DNA of 64,000 nucleotides from JACJYM01 sp965230495 (GTDB taxonomy: Bacteria > Bacteroidota > Bacteroidia > Chitinophagales > Saprospiraceae), in assembly GCA_965230495.1 (NCBI GenBank), contig OZ246004.1, positions 1,798,001 to 1,862,000 of the forward strand, in the 5' to 3' direction. A model generated the notes under the pieces. It was not told where the DNA came from. It worked only from the letters and a program-made list of their open reading frames with translations, and ran no database searches. This document shows positions 1-9,094 of the stretch, piece by piece; the first letter of the stretch is position 1, and every line of letters starts with the position of its first letter. The position numbers and the translations under genes are program-made.

Positions 1-207
1 CTTGTCAAAAGTAACTTTCCCACTATAATTTGTATCCAAACCAGCTATTATCTTAAGTAGGCTAGACTTACCAGCACCATTAAGACCTAATACACCTATC
101 TTAGCACCGTAATAAAAAGACAGCCATATATTTTTCAGTACTTCTTTATTAGGGGCATAGGTTTTACTCACCCCTTCCATTGCAAATATTACTTTTTTAT
201 CAGACAT
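1..207 (-). CDS. ettA: Energy-dependent translational throttle protein EttA (ABC-F), 5' end only
   Basis: This is the first 69 codons of an ABC-F ATPase; the rest lies beyond the left edge of the window. The reading starts MSDKKVIFAMEGVSKTY and contains the Walker A segment GLNGAGKSS at about residues 42-50. The stretch GAKIGVLGLNGAGKS is characteristic of EttA, which binds the ribosomal E site and gates entry into elongation according to the ATP/ADP ratio. It is cytosolic. A TAnnTTTG promoter box lies 36 bases upstream of the ATG. The gene diverges from the FG-GAP lipoprotein gene that follows. EttA is the best call from this fragment; another ABC-F member is less likely. Confidence 0.85.
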   Translation of the reverse strand, partial: MSDKKVIFAMEGVSKTYAPNKEVLKNIWLSFYYGAKIGVLGLNGAGKSSLLKIIAGLDTNYSGKVTFDK

Positions 208-242
208 AGAATTCTATTAATTTGATTCTTAAATGAAAAGTG

Positions 243-250
243 CAAAGGTA
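243..250 (-). promoter_or_regulatory. -7 promoter box of ettA
   Basis: On the minus strand the sequence reads TACCTTTG, an exact match to the Bacteroidota -7 consensus TAnnTTTG. A start site about 7 bases downstream would give a leader of roughly 30 bases before the ettA ATG. No clean -33 TTTG is present, only TTTA. Confidence 0.5.
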
Positions 251-407
251 CTTTGAATGTTTAATATAAGCATAAACTAACTCTACAATTTAAGAAGCTT
301 TCTATGTGTTTGCCCAACATTGTTTCTAATAATTTACACTTCATATGTAATCTTTTATCATGTATTTTATACCTCATTATTCAAAAAAAATAAAGGATAA
401 TTAACTC

Positions 408-415
408 TATTTTTG
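408..415 (+). promoter_or_regulatory. -7 promoter box of the FG-GAP lipoprotein gene
   Basis: TATTTTTG matches TAnnTTTG exactly and overlaps the TTG at 413, which would otherwise be the longest possible start. Transcription would begin near 421, so translation must start downstream at the ATG at 440. Confidence 0.5.
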
Positions 416-439
416 TGCAAAAGGCATATTCCAAAAGTT

Positions 440-3400
440 ATGATCAGATTCATATTAGTAATATTTTCTATTTCTCTTCTAATCTCATGTGCTGATGAGA
501 AATTAAAAGAGAATAATACATCTGTTAAAAGTGATTTTCTTTTCGATACTATTTCCTCGACTATATCAGGAATAAACTACATCAATCAGATTGAAGAAAG
601 CCATTTAAGAAACACCATGTTTTATGACAACTTTTATAATGGAGCCGGTGTGGCAATTGGAGATATTAACAATGATGATTTGCCTGACATTTTCTTTACA
701 GGTAATGATAGCCCCAATGCCTTATATCTAAATCAAGGAAACTTTAGATTTGAAGACATTTCTAAAAAAGCATTACCAAGAAATGAATCTTGGTCAAGTG
801 GAGTAGCAATGGCAGATATTAATAATGATGGATGGTTAGATATTTTTGTTTGCAATATGAATATGGGAAAGGATGCCTCCCATATGCAAAACCAACTTTT
901 GATTAATCAACAAAACAACACATTCAAAGATGAAACTGTCCGTTACGGACTTCACTCACCTTCACAATCTACTCAGGCCAACTTTCTGGACTACGACAAA
1001 GACGGAGATTTAGATCTCTGGGTTAATAACACAGATCACTATAAAGGTATTCAGGAGTTTCAGAAGAAACATAGTTCTTTGAGTCAAGCTTCTCAGCCAC
1101 ATCGTTTGCAATTGTTTAGAAATGATGGAAATAAATTTACCGATGTTTCCTCGCAGGCCAAAATTAATTTACCGAGTTTTGGACTTGGTTTGGCAACAGC
1201 AGATTTTAATGATGACGGATGGGTTGATGTCTATGTTGGTAACGATTATTTTCTTACAGATTATTATTTCATCAATAATGGGGATGGTACATTTAATGAA
1301 AGCAGTACCCTACTACTAGATCACACTACTTTCTTCTCTATGGGTTGTGATGCCGCAGATTTCAACAATGATAATATTCTAGACATTGTAGCTGTTGATA
1401 TGACACCCAGTGATCATTATAGAAACAAGGTTATGATGGAATCCATGGATGTGGATAGATTTAATTACCTAAAATATCAGTTAAAATATACCAATCAATT
1501 TATGTTTAATACTGTACAAATGGGCCTTGGCAATGGCAGTTTTAATGAAATTGGCAAACAGTTAAAAACATCAATGACAGACTGGAGTTGGACCGCTTTA
1601 CTGGCGGATTTCAATGCTGATGGAATGAAAGATTATTATGTTACGAATGGGTATCTAAGAGATACAAAAAATAATGATTTTAGACAAAGTTCAAAAAAGT
1701 ATACTGCCACAATTGACCCTATGACAGGCATGATATCCACAAATTTAACTCCCCAAGAGTTCGAAGATCGCATTTCAAAATTGGAGTCTACTCCCCTTAA
1801 GAATTTTATGTTCATTAATGATGGTACTGCTTCTTTTACTGATCAATCCCAAAAGCTACAAGAAAAAGAAGGATTCTCTAACGGAGCTGCCTATGGAGAT
1901 CTTGACGGAGATGGGGATTTAGATCTTGTTATTAATAATCTAGGTGCTGAAGCCACAGTTATGAAAAACAACTCAAACCCTAATAATTACATAAAAATAA
2001 AACTTTCAAATAACGATAAAAACAAATATATAAATCACTCTAAAATAACATGTTATATTAACAACAATTTACAACGGCAAGATTATCACTTTACAAGAGG
2101 TTATCTATCGCATATGGATCCTACCGTTCTGTTTTCTTTTAAATCAAGCGTAATAGATAGTATTAATATCATATGGGGAGACGATACCAAAACACAATTA
2201 TCCAATGTTGAAGTTAAAGGACAAACCATTACAGTAAATAAAAACACTTCCAACTCATCCAATTATCAAATCGCACCTAAAAAAGCTTTCTACAATGATT
2301 TAACCCAAGGTGTCTTAAAATTTCATATGATTCATGAAGAACCCTATTTCGATGACTTTGAAAAAGAAGTTCTGTTACCCCAAAAGTATTCGGGACTTGG
2401 TCCTTGTGTAATCACAGGAGAATTAAATAGCACGGTGGTCGATGAAATCTTGGTAGGGGGAGCAGCGGGTAATGAAGCTCAGTTATTCACTTTCAACAAT
2501 GGTAGTTTTCAAAATATAAGCTCTCCTTCCATTAAAAATGATAAAGCTTACGAAGACCTTGGCTCTCTATTTTTTGATGCTGATAATGATGGAGATCTTG
2601 ACTTATATATGGCTTCAGGAGGTGGAGGTGAAATTAAAAAAAACGCTCTACTCCAGGACAGACTATATTTAAATGATGGTAAAGCTATTTTTTCTAAAGC
2701 CTCGACTGCTCTACCAAAAATTGAAAGTAGTACAAAATGCATCATTCCTCTAGATATTGATAAAGATGGTTATATGGATTTATTTGTAGGTGGTAGGAAT
2801 AATCCAGGAAAATACCCCCTCAAAGCTAAATCCTATCTACTTAGAAATGATAAGGGTTCTTTTAAAGATATCACTACCGAAGATTTTCAAAAAAACCTGC
2901 CTGATATGGTGAGCGATGCTTCAGCCATCGATATTGATGCCGATGGAGATCAGGATCTAATTGTCGTAGGAGAATGGTCTCAACCTGTAGTCTTTGAAAA
3001 TAAGAATGGGTCTTTAGTCCTGAATGAAACGAATGATTTTAGTAATCTAAAGGGCTGGTGGCAATCGATCATTTCGTTAGATGTAGATAATGACGGTGAT
3101 CGGGATTTTGTGGTTGGGAACATAAGTCAAAACAATAAGTTTCAGCCCTCTATAAAAAAACCATTGGGCGTTCTTCTAAATGATTTTGATGATTCTGGCT
3201 CCCTAGATATTGTGTTAACTAAGCATTATAACGGAAATATTGTCCCTGTTAGAGGAAAGGAGTGTTCTTCTGAACAAATGCCTTTTATATCTGAAAAGTT
3301 TCCTACCTATTCCGGTTTTGCGAGTTCAAGCATTGATGAAATTTTGGGTGAGACTAAAATCCAAGGAGCCGAAAAAAAAGAAGTAAATAACTTTTCCCAT

Positions 3401-3763
3401 ATTCTACTTGTAAACAAAGGAAATTTTTCGTTCGACATAAAACATTTAGATAAAATCGCTCAATCAAGTCCTATTCTGGACATGCTAGTTAAGGATATAA
3501 ATGGTGATGGTTATCAAGATGTTATTACAATAGGATGTATTGACGAAACTGAACCCGAAACCCCCTCCTACGATTCAAATAAAGGGTTAATCTTACTCAA
3601 TGACCAAAAAGGAAATTTTATATCGGAATACAATATTAGAAATACTGGAATCAATGCCTTTCAAAACGCCAAAAGTATCAGCCCTATAAATCTAGGTAAT
3701 GCCAATGGCTTTATAGTCGGAAACAATAATTGGTTTGTTCAACTTTTCGTAGAAAACAAATAA
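440..3763 (+). CDS. FG-GAP/VCBS repeat lipoprotein with ASPIC/UnbV domain (CRTAC1-like)
   Basis: A 1107-residue exported lipoprotein. The start at ATG 440 gives a signal peptide MIRFILVIFSISLLISC with the lipobox cysteine at residue 17; a TTG at 413 is in frame but sits in the promoter box. Two beta-propeller-like sets of calcium-loop repeats are visible, with motifs such as DINNDGWLDIF, DFNDDGWVDVY and DLDGDGDLDL at about residues 70-500, and DADNDGDLDLY and DIDADGDQDL at about 700-880. Between them, at about 515-600, is an ASPIC/UnbV-type segment including INIIWGDDTKTQL. Proteins of this family in Bacteroidota are surface lipoproteins, often near SusC/D genes, with unknown biochemical role; no SusC/D pair is adjacent here. 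Its stop lies 6 bases from that of the converging metalloprotease gene. Confidence 0.85.
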   Translation: MIRFILVIFSISLLISCADEKLKENNTSVKSDFLFDTISSTISGINYINQIEESHLRNTMFYDNFYNGAGVAIGDINNDDLPDIFFTGNDSPNALYLNQGNFRFEDISKKALPRNESWSSGVAMADINNDGWLDIFVCNMNMGKDASHMQNQLLINQQNNTFKDETVRYGLHSPSQSTQANFLDYDKDGDLDLWVNNTDHYKGIQEFQKKHSSLSQASQPHRLQLFRNDGNKFTDVSSQAKINLPSFGLGLATADFNDDGWVDVYVGNDYFLTDYYFINNGDGTFNESSTLLLDHTTFFSMGCDAADFNNDNILDIVAVDMTPSDHYRNKVMMESMDVDRFNYLKYQLKYTNQFMFNTVQMGLGNGSFNEIGKQLKTSMTDWSWTALLADFNADGMKDYYVTNGYLRDTKNNDFRQSSKKYTATIDPMTGMISTNLTPQEFEDRISKLESTPLKNFMFINDGTASFTDQSQKLQEKEGFSNGAAYGDLDGDGDLDLVINNLGAEATVMKNNSNPNNYIKIKLSNNDKNKYINHSKITCYINNNLQRQDYHFTRGYLSHMDPTVLFSFKSSVIDSINIIWGDDTKTQLSNVEVKGQTITVNKNTSNSSNYQIAPKKAFYNDLTQGVLKFHMIHEEPYFDDFEKEVLLPQKYSGLGPCVITGELNSTVVDEILVGGAAGNEAQLFTFNNGSFQNISSPSIKNDKAYEDLGSLFFDADNDGDLDLYMASGGGGEIKKNALLQDRLYLNDGKAIFSKASTALPKIESSTKCIIPLDIDKDGYMDLFVGGRNNPGKYPLKAKSYLLRNDKGSFKDITTEDFQKNLPDMVSDASAIDIDADGDQDLIVVGEWSQPVVFENKNGSLVLNETNDFSNLKGWWQSIISLDVDNDGDRDFVVGNISQNNKFQPSIKKPLGVLLNDFDDSGSLDIVLTKHYNGNIVPVRGKECSSEQMPFISEKFPTYSGFASSSIDEILGETKIQGAEKKEVNNFSHILLVNKGNFSFDIKHLDKIAQSSPILDMLVKDINGDGYQDVITIGCIDETEPETPSYDSNKGLILLNDQKGNFISEYNIRNTGINAFQNAKSISPINLGNANGFIVGNNNWFVQLFVENK

Positions 3764-3769
3764 CCAATA

Positions 3770-6700
3770 TTAGTTCAAAATGGATATGGGGTACAATCTG
3801 TTTTGCCTTGAATTACTGATTAATATATAGTAAACACCTGACGGAAGATCACTTGTATCTAATGACATTTCTTTGTGATTTACTTTTTTTTCAATTACTC
3901 TTTGCCCCATCGTGTTAACCAATTCCACTTTACCATTAACGATGAGATCAGAATTATAGAATTCGATTCTTAATTCCGTTGATGCTGGATTGGGTAAGAT
4001 TTTTATCTTTTCTAAAGAACTTATAAATTGACAGTATTCGGTTTCCTTGATCGAACCATCCTGATAATGAGCAAGAATTCTGAATAATTTATCCTCAACC
4101 ACGTAGTTATCTATATACAACTTAAAATACCCTTCTTCATTCAAAATTCCATCTTCCCTTGCTATTATCTCAACAAAACCTTCATAATCCTTTGATTCTA
4201 TTTCTAAATAAACTACATCTGCTCTCGAAGTCTCAAACTGTATAAAAGGCTTGTCATTTTCCATTCCACAATCTACTCTTTCTTCTTCTAATGCAAGAGT
4301 TCCTAATGCTCCTGTTCCCGTAAGAGTAAACTGCCCCCCGTTTTCCGAAGCTACAATAATGAAGTAAGTCTCTCCCTCCCCTACCACAATTGATATCTCC
4401 GATGGATCCGCTCCACTGCTACAAGCCACTAAACTTCCCCCTGAATAATTAGGGTGTGTTCCCGATACTGGACCAAATATTGCCATATCTACTAAGCCTC
4501 CATTTGAACCCGGTGAAATATCTACACTAATCTCTCCACTATTGTTTCCAGTATCAAAAGCTGCCAAAACCTGATTTAATAAATTTGGACCAGGATTACA
4601 TGACCTTGTTTCTGCTTCATCTTTTTTTAAAAAATCAGTCGCATCTTCCCATGTAGATGCCAAACTGACGCATGAATTATCAATTTCGTAGTTAAATGCT
4701 TGCCCATTATTTGTTGGAAAAGGCAAATCATTTGCACCAGAAACACCCTCAGGAAGTGAAGAAGGCAAACAACAAGTAACCATGGCTTCCCAGCCTTGCT
4801 TAACTACAGTTGCATCGGATAAAAACCTAAAATATAAACAATTGGTTGCGTTGGTGTTTGACGGCTCGAAAATATCACCTACCTCTAAATGATTAGCAGA
4901 AGTAGGAGATAACCCTGTTTCTCCACAATACACTCCAACTACTGGAGCTACTGGCGAATCGCCATCATAAATAGTCAAGTAATCCCAACAGCCAGTGTTA
5001 TTTACTCCCCCATTCGGCACGTCTGTCTCTATCTCCACCTGAGTAAATTCAATACTCATAATTTCTTCAGGAGAATCAGCACAAATGAGGTAATCACTAA
5101 CTTCCGAGTTACTATAATTATTAGATAATCCTCCACTATCTACAAATGAATTTCCACATATTATGGAACCAATATCCTTGCATACTACATTTCCTTCCCA
5201 GCCTGCTCCTGTTACTGAACCATCAGAGGCAAATAAAAATGAAATACAACTTCCAGAAGCTACAAAAGTCTTAGGGCCAAACTGAGCATTATTACCACAT
5301 AAGAATCCAATATTATCCGCTGCAAAAGGATCACTAGGAACCGAATTTCCGTCAAAAGCCAACAGCACATCATTACAGGTAGTATTCGTGTATTGAATAT
5401 CATACTCGTCTATCTCCATCACCACAAATTGATCTTCTCCTCCACAAAAACTGTATGTTGTCATTTCGTTATTCCCATAATTCGATGATGTTCCTCCGGA
5501 ATCAGTAAATATATCTCCGCAATCTGCACATACATCATCACCTAATATGATGATATTATATTGAATGGTATGTGGTGTTAGATCTGAACCTGCACTATTT
5601 GACGCTGTAAGTGAAACCGTTAAGGTTCCTGATTCCGTAACAGTGACAATCGGATTACTTTCCGAAGAAGAAATAGGACTTACTCCTGACCCACTAAATG
5701 TCCAATCCCATCCTGTTGGAAAATTAGATGATATGTCTTCAAATTCTATATTAGCATCATAGTGACAAAAGGAGAAATCATTAGTTGCTGTCGTAAAGTT
5801 TGAAACTGGAGGTTCTGTCTGAGTGCAACCTAAAGGAAGTAGAGGTGTATAGTTGTTACTACAATTTATAGCACTTGTTTTCCACGGATTTGAAATATGG
5901 TTAGCACCATCCTTAGCATTTTCATAAATGACTGCTGATTGATCATCGGTAAACATAAACATCGAGTTGTCATTTACATAATCCATATAATTGAAGAAGT
6001 AATCCGATGTACTACATGAATTATTGGAAGTTGATGTACAATCTGATAAGTTTACAGAAGGTGCCCCATAATTCTCAATAGACTGATTAGGAGTATCAGC
6101 AATATTATCTCCATCACTACAACCCGAAAAAACATGAGACAAACCCATATAGTGCCCTACTTCATGAGTTCCCGTTCTACCTAAGTTATATATAGAAGAG
6201 GAATTCAAAGCAACACCGGATATGCAAGAATATGTATTACCACCAAATGCTGGCACATGAATAAAAACTCCATTCCCATTTGGATTGCTTCCTCCTCCCA
6301 AAGGAGCCAATCCAAGAATATTATTGTAACCGGACGGAAACTCATCCGATATAAAAAAGTTTAAGTATCCCTCCCAGCCAGCAGCACCTGTGTCAAACGT
6401 GTATTCGCCAAATGTTATCGCTTTGTCACCATTACTAAGTCCAGATCCTGAAGGATGATTTTCCGTAGCTAAACAAAATTGAACACATGTTTCTGTGGCA
6501 ATATCGTTAGGGGAATAATGATTTGAGCAAGCATTTGCTATTTCACAAAAATCATTGATGTCGTTATTATAACCTCCATAATCCTGATTTAACACTTCCA
6601 ACTGATCATTAATCACATCGTGGATACAATTTAAATTTGAATTATTAACTGATCCATTGAAATGAACAGCTACTGGCACCAAGATAGTACCCTGATCACA

Positions 6701-6883
6701 ATTGAGTCGGGTTCCTGATGCTATCCTTTTCCGAATATCCTCTTGATGTGACGAGTAGGATTTCCATAAATCTGGTTGAGTTATCTTTATTTCTTCAATC
6801 CATTCCTCAAAACCACAATTACGGCCCTGACCAAATAAAAATAAAGGGAATAGTAGTAACACAATACAACATGGTGCCTTCAT
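3770..6883 (-). CDS. Secreted M43-type (pappalysin-like) zinc metalloprotease with PKD and CUB-like domains and type A T9SS sorting domain
   Basis: A 1037-residue exported protease. The signal peptide is MKAPCCIVLLLFPLFLFGQG. The extended zinc motif HEVGHYMGLSH is at residues 240-250, followed by DGDNIADTPNQ and a NYMDYVND Met-turn, all diagnostic of the M43 family. Downstream are a PKD-like domain at about 370-450 and two CUB-like modules, each beginning CG-FxDSGG-xxNY, at about 450-690. The C-terminal 75 residues (from ILPNPASTELRI to the end) form a type A sorting domain, so it is probably exported by the type IX system and attached to the surface or released. A TAnnTTTG box lies 46 bases upstream of the ATG. 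The substrate is unknown. Confidence 0.9.
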   Translation of the reverse strand: MKAPCCIVLLLFPLFLFGQGRNCGFEEWIEEIKITQPDLWKSYSSHQEDIRKRIASGTRLNCDQGTILVPVAVHFNGSVNNSNLNCIHDVINDQLEVLNQDYGGYNNDINDFCEIANACSNHYSPNDIATETCVQFCLATENHPSGSGLSNGDKAITFGEYTFDTGAAGWEGYLNFFISDEFPSGYNNILGLAPLGGGSNPNGNGVFIHVPAFGGNTYSCISGVALNSSSIYNLGRTGTHEVGHYMGLSHVFSGCSDGDNIADTPNQSIENYGAPSVNLSDCTSTSNNSCSTSDYFFNYMDYVNDNSMFMFTDDQSAVIYENAKDGANHISNPWKTSAINCSNNYTPLLPLGCTQTEPPVSNFTTATNDFSFCHYDANIEFEDISSNFPTGWDWTFSGSGVSPISSSESNPIVTVTESGTLTVSLTASNSAGSDLTPHTIQYNIIILGDDVCADCGDIFTDSGGTSSNYGNNEMTTYSFCGGEDQFVVMEIDEYDIQYTNTTCNDVLLAFDGNSVPSDPFAADNIGFLCGNNAQFGPKTFVASGSCISFLFASDGSVTGAGWEGNVVCKDIGSIICGNSFVDSGGLSNNYSNSEVSDYLICADSPEEIMSIEFTQVEIETDVPNGGVNNTGCWDYLTIYDGDSPVAPVVGVYCGETGLSPTSANHLEVGDIFEPSNTNATNCLYFRFLSDATVVKQGWEAMVTCCLPSSLPEGVSGANDLPFPTNNGQAFNYEIDNSCVSLASTWEDATDFLKKDEAETRSCNPGPNLLNQVLAAFDTGNNSGEISVDISPGSNGGLVDMAIFGPVSGTHPNYSGGSLVACSSGADPSEISIVVGEGETYFIIVASENGGQFTLTGTGALGTLALEEERVDCGMENDKPFIQFETSRADVVYLEIESKDYEGFVEIIAREDGILNEEGYFKLYIDNYVVEDKLFRILAHYQDGSIKETEYCQFISSLEKIKILPNPASTELRIEFYNSDLIVNGKVELVNTMGQRVIEKKVNHKEMSLDTSDLPSGVYYILISNSRQNRLYPISILN

Positions 6884-6928
6884 CTCTAAAGCATTTTAAG
6901 GTGTTGTGATTAAAATAACCTAAGAGAA

Positions 6929-6936
6929 CAAATTTA
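6929..6936 (-). promoter_or_regulatory. -7 promoter box of the M43 protease gene
   Basis: The minus strand reads TAAATTTG, an exact TAnnTTTG match, 46 bases upstream of the ATG at 6883. No convincing -33 element was seen. Confidence 0.4.
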
Positions 6937-6979
6937 TATATAAATAAAGCTAATGTATAATATTTTGTAATTAAAATTA

Positions 6980-7537
6980 CTACGTATTTACAAATCTATT
7001 ATAAATGGTGTAGGATAACAGAGAAATTGAAATACCCAATAGTGCACCGAAAACGATGTCACCGGGAAAGTGCTTTCCTACGTACACTTGGCAAAGAGAA
7101 ACCGTTGCCGCCCATATAAAAAGAGGATATTTCGAATTAGGAAAATAATGTCTGAGTACTAAATATAAAAAGGTACTAATAGCAAAATGGTTAGCGGCAT
7201 GATTAGATGTAAAACTATATAATCCTCCGCAATGAACCCGTTCAATCAAATCAAAATCCAGGTTTTGATGACAGGGTCTCAATCTACCTATAAAAGGTTT
7301 CAACAATCTAGCACTTATCAAATCCGTAACACCAACTGCTACAAAAAGGTATAATAAAATTCTATACCATCTATTTCTATAATTAAAAATGATAAAACTT
7401 ATAAAGAATACGTAAACTGGAACCCATATCAAAGGGTGTCTCAACCATATTAAGACGAGTTCAATAAAATCTATAGTCTGAGCAGTATTAATCCATTTCA
7501 ATATACTTTTATCCAGATTGTCCAGAAAGGTGATCAA
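6980..7537 (-). CDS. PAP2-family membrane phosphatase
   Basis: A 185-residue integral membrane protein with about five or six hydrophobic segments and the PAP2 signature. Motif I is KPFIGRLRP (K-x6-RP), motif II is reduced to SNHAANHF, and motif III reads QVYVGKHFPGD. The arginine normally preceding the x5-H-x3-D of motif III is glutamine. Members dephosphorylate lipid phosphates such as undecaprenyl diphosphate or phosphatidate at the outer face of the inner membrane; the substrate here cannot be told. The start is TTG at 7537, because no ATG or GTG occurs in frame upstream before a stop and the protein has no internal methionine. A promoter box TAGCTTTG is 20 bases upstream. The gene diverges from glmM. 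Confidence 0.8.
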   Translation of the reverse strand: MITFLDNLDKSILKWINTAQTIDFIELVLIWLRHPLIWVPVYVFFISFIIFNYRNRWYRILLYLFVAVGVTDLISARLLKPFIGRLRPCHQNLDFDLIERVHCGGLYSFTSNHAANHFAISTFLYLVLRHYFPNSKYPLFIWAATVSLCQVYVGKHFPGDIVFGALLGISISLLSYTIYNRFVNT

Positions 7538-7556
7538 TGTATGAGCTTATTTATGC

Positions 7557-7564
7557 CAAAGCTA
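7557..7564 (-). promoter_or_regulatory. -7 promoter box of the PAP2 gene
   Basis: The minus strand reads TAGCTTTG, an exact TAnnTTTG match 20 bases upstream of the TTG start. It supports that unusual start codon. Confidence 0.45.
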
Positions 7565-7604
7565 ATAACTAGAAATATATTAATGTAATGATTATCATAT
7601 TTTA

Positions 7605-7612
7605 TACATTTG
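7605..7612 (+). promoter_or_regulatory. -7 promoter box of glmM
   Basis: TACATTTG matches TAnnTTTG exactly. Transcription would begin near 7619, leaving about 14 bases before the GTG start at 7633. This fits the short leaders common in Bacteroidota. Confidence 0.5.
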
Positions 7613-7632
7613 TCTAGACTAAATATGGTTAA

Positions 7633-8997
7633 GTGAGTATTATAAAATCAATAAGTGGAATAAGAGGTACAATCGGGGGGAAATCAGGAGAAAACCTGAC
7701 GCCTATCGATATAGTAGAATGTACAGCTGGTTTTGGAACTTGGATTAAATCCAGACACGATAACCCAAAAGTAATTGTAGGAAGAGATGGAAGAATTAGT
7801 GGACCTTTGGTAAGTAATCTCGCGATTCATACATTGCTAGCCATGGGTATTGATGTGATTGATTGTGGACTTTCCACCACTCCTACCATAGAAATGATGG
7901 TGACGAAGTTTTCTGGTTCTGCAGGAATCATTTTTACGGCCAGTCACAACCCAAAGGAGTGGAATGCATTAAAGTTCTTAAATCATCGTGGCGAATTTAT
8001 ATCATCAGATGACGGCAAAGAAATTCTTGAATACATAAGCAATGGGCAATTAGAGTTTAGTTCAGTTGACGAGCTAGGTACCTTGACTTATTATGAAAAA
8101 GCTATTGAAGATCACATTGACTTAATACTAAATTATCCTTTAGTAAATGCCGAGCTCATTCGGAAAAAGAGAATGCATGTAGTGGTTGACTGTATTAATT
8201 CTACAGGAGCTTTGTCAATTCCACCTTTATTAGATAAACTGGGAGTTTCTTATCACTTGATCAATGACAATGTAACTGGCGAGTTTGCTCATAACCCCGA
8301 ACCTCTTCCTAAGCATCTTGAAGAGTTATCTCGGACTGTTGTTAAGCAAAATGCATTATTAGGTATTTCAGTTGACCCCGATGTTGACAGATTGGCCTTT
8401 GTTTCAGAAGATGGTAGTATGTTTGGAGAAGAATATACCTTAGTATCAATAGCAGATTATATTTTAGGATATCGTAAAGGAAGTACAGTATCCAATCTTT
8501 CTTCAACTCGGGCCTTATCAGATATTACTAAAAGTCATGGTCAAGATTATTTTGCCAGTGCGGTAGGTGAAGTAAATGTAGTCAATATGATGAAAGAGAA
8601 AAAAGCCATCATTGGTGGAGAAGGAAATGGAGGTATTATTGTTCCAGATTTCCATTTTGGAAGGGATGCTTTAATCGGCATTGCCTTATTTTTATCACAT
8701 ATTGCTCAGAAAGATATGTCTCTGACAGAACTAAAGAGCTCTTATCCTTCTTATCGGATAATTAAAGATAAAATTCAGCTTACTCCTGATATTGACATTG
8801 ATAAAATGATTGATAAAGTGAGTTCCCATTTCTCAAATATTGCTCAGAATAAAATTGATGGCCTAAAACTCGATTTTGAGGAAGGTTGGGTACACATGAG
8901 AAAATCAAATACAGAGCCAATCATTAGAGTATATGCCGAGGCTCAAACCAAGGAAAAAGCATTCGAACTGGCTAATAATGTAAAATCTCTTTTTTAA
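7633..8997 (+). CDS. glmM: Phosphohexomutase, probably phosphoglucosamine mutase GlmM
   Basis: A 454-residue cytosolic alpha-D-phosphohexomutase. It carries the phosphoserine loop TASHNP with Ser104, the metal loop DPDVDRLA, the sugar-binding loop GEGNGG and the phosphate-binding RKSNTEPIIRVY near the C terminus. This family interconverts hexose 6- and 1-phosphates. GlmM makes glucosamine-1-phosphate for peptidoglycan, and the length and the GEGNGG loop favour it, but a phosphomannomutase or phosphoglucomutase role cannot be excluded. The start is GTG at 7633: the ATG nine bases upstream reads into a stop after two codons, and the promoter box lies just before. A run of metabolic genes on the same strand follows after 97 bases. 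Confidence 0.85.
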   Translation: MSIIKSISGIRGTIGGKSGENLTPIDIVECTAGFGTWIKSRHDNPKVIVGRDGRISGPLVSNLAIHTLLAMGIDVIDCGLSTTPTIEMMVTKFSGSAGIIFTASHNPKEWNALKFLNHRGEFISSDDGKEILEYISNGQLEFSSVDELGTLTYYEKAIEDHIDLILNYPLVNAELIRKKRMHVVVDCINSTGALSIPPLLDKLGVSYHLINDNVTGEFAHNPEPLPKHLEELSRTVVKQNALLGISVDPDVDRLAFVSEDGSMFGEEYTLVSIADYILGYRKGSTVSNLSSTRALSDITKSHGQDYFASAVGEVNVVNMMKEKKAIIGGEGNGGIIVPDFHFGRDALIGIALFLSHIAQKDMSLTELKSSYPSYRIIKDKIQLTPDIDIDKMIDKVSSHFSNIAQNKIDGLKLDFEEGWVHMRKSNTEPIIRVYAEAQTKEKAFELANNVKSLF

Positions 8998-9094
8998 TGA
9001 TTCGATATGGAACGAGCATATAAAAAAGTCTTTTATACGCATGGGATGATTATTTACGAGTTCCATCTGATCTTTAAAAATATAAAATAAACAG

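Noticed and set aside
9007..9090. A 27-codon frame between glmM and the NifS-like gene
   Set aside because: It is short, has no clear signal for translation and no recognisable product; it is probably chance in AT-rich DNA.
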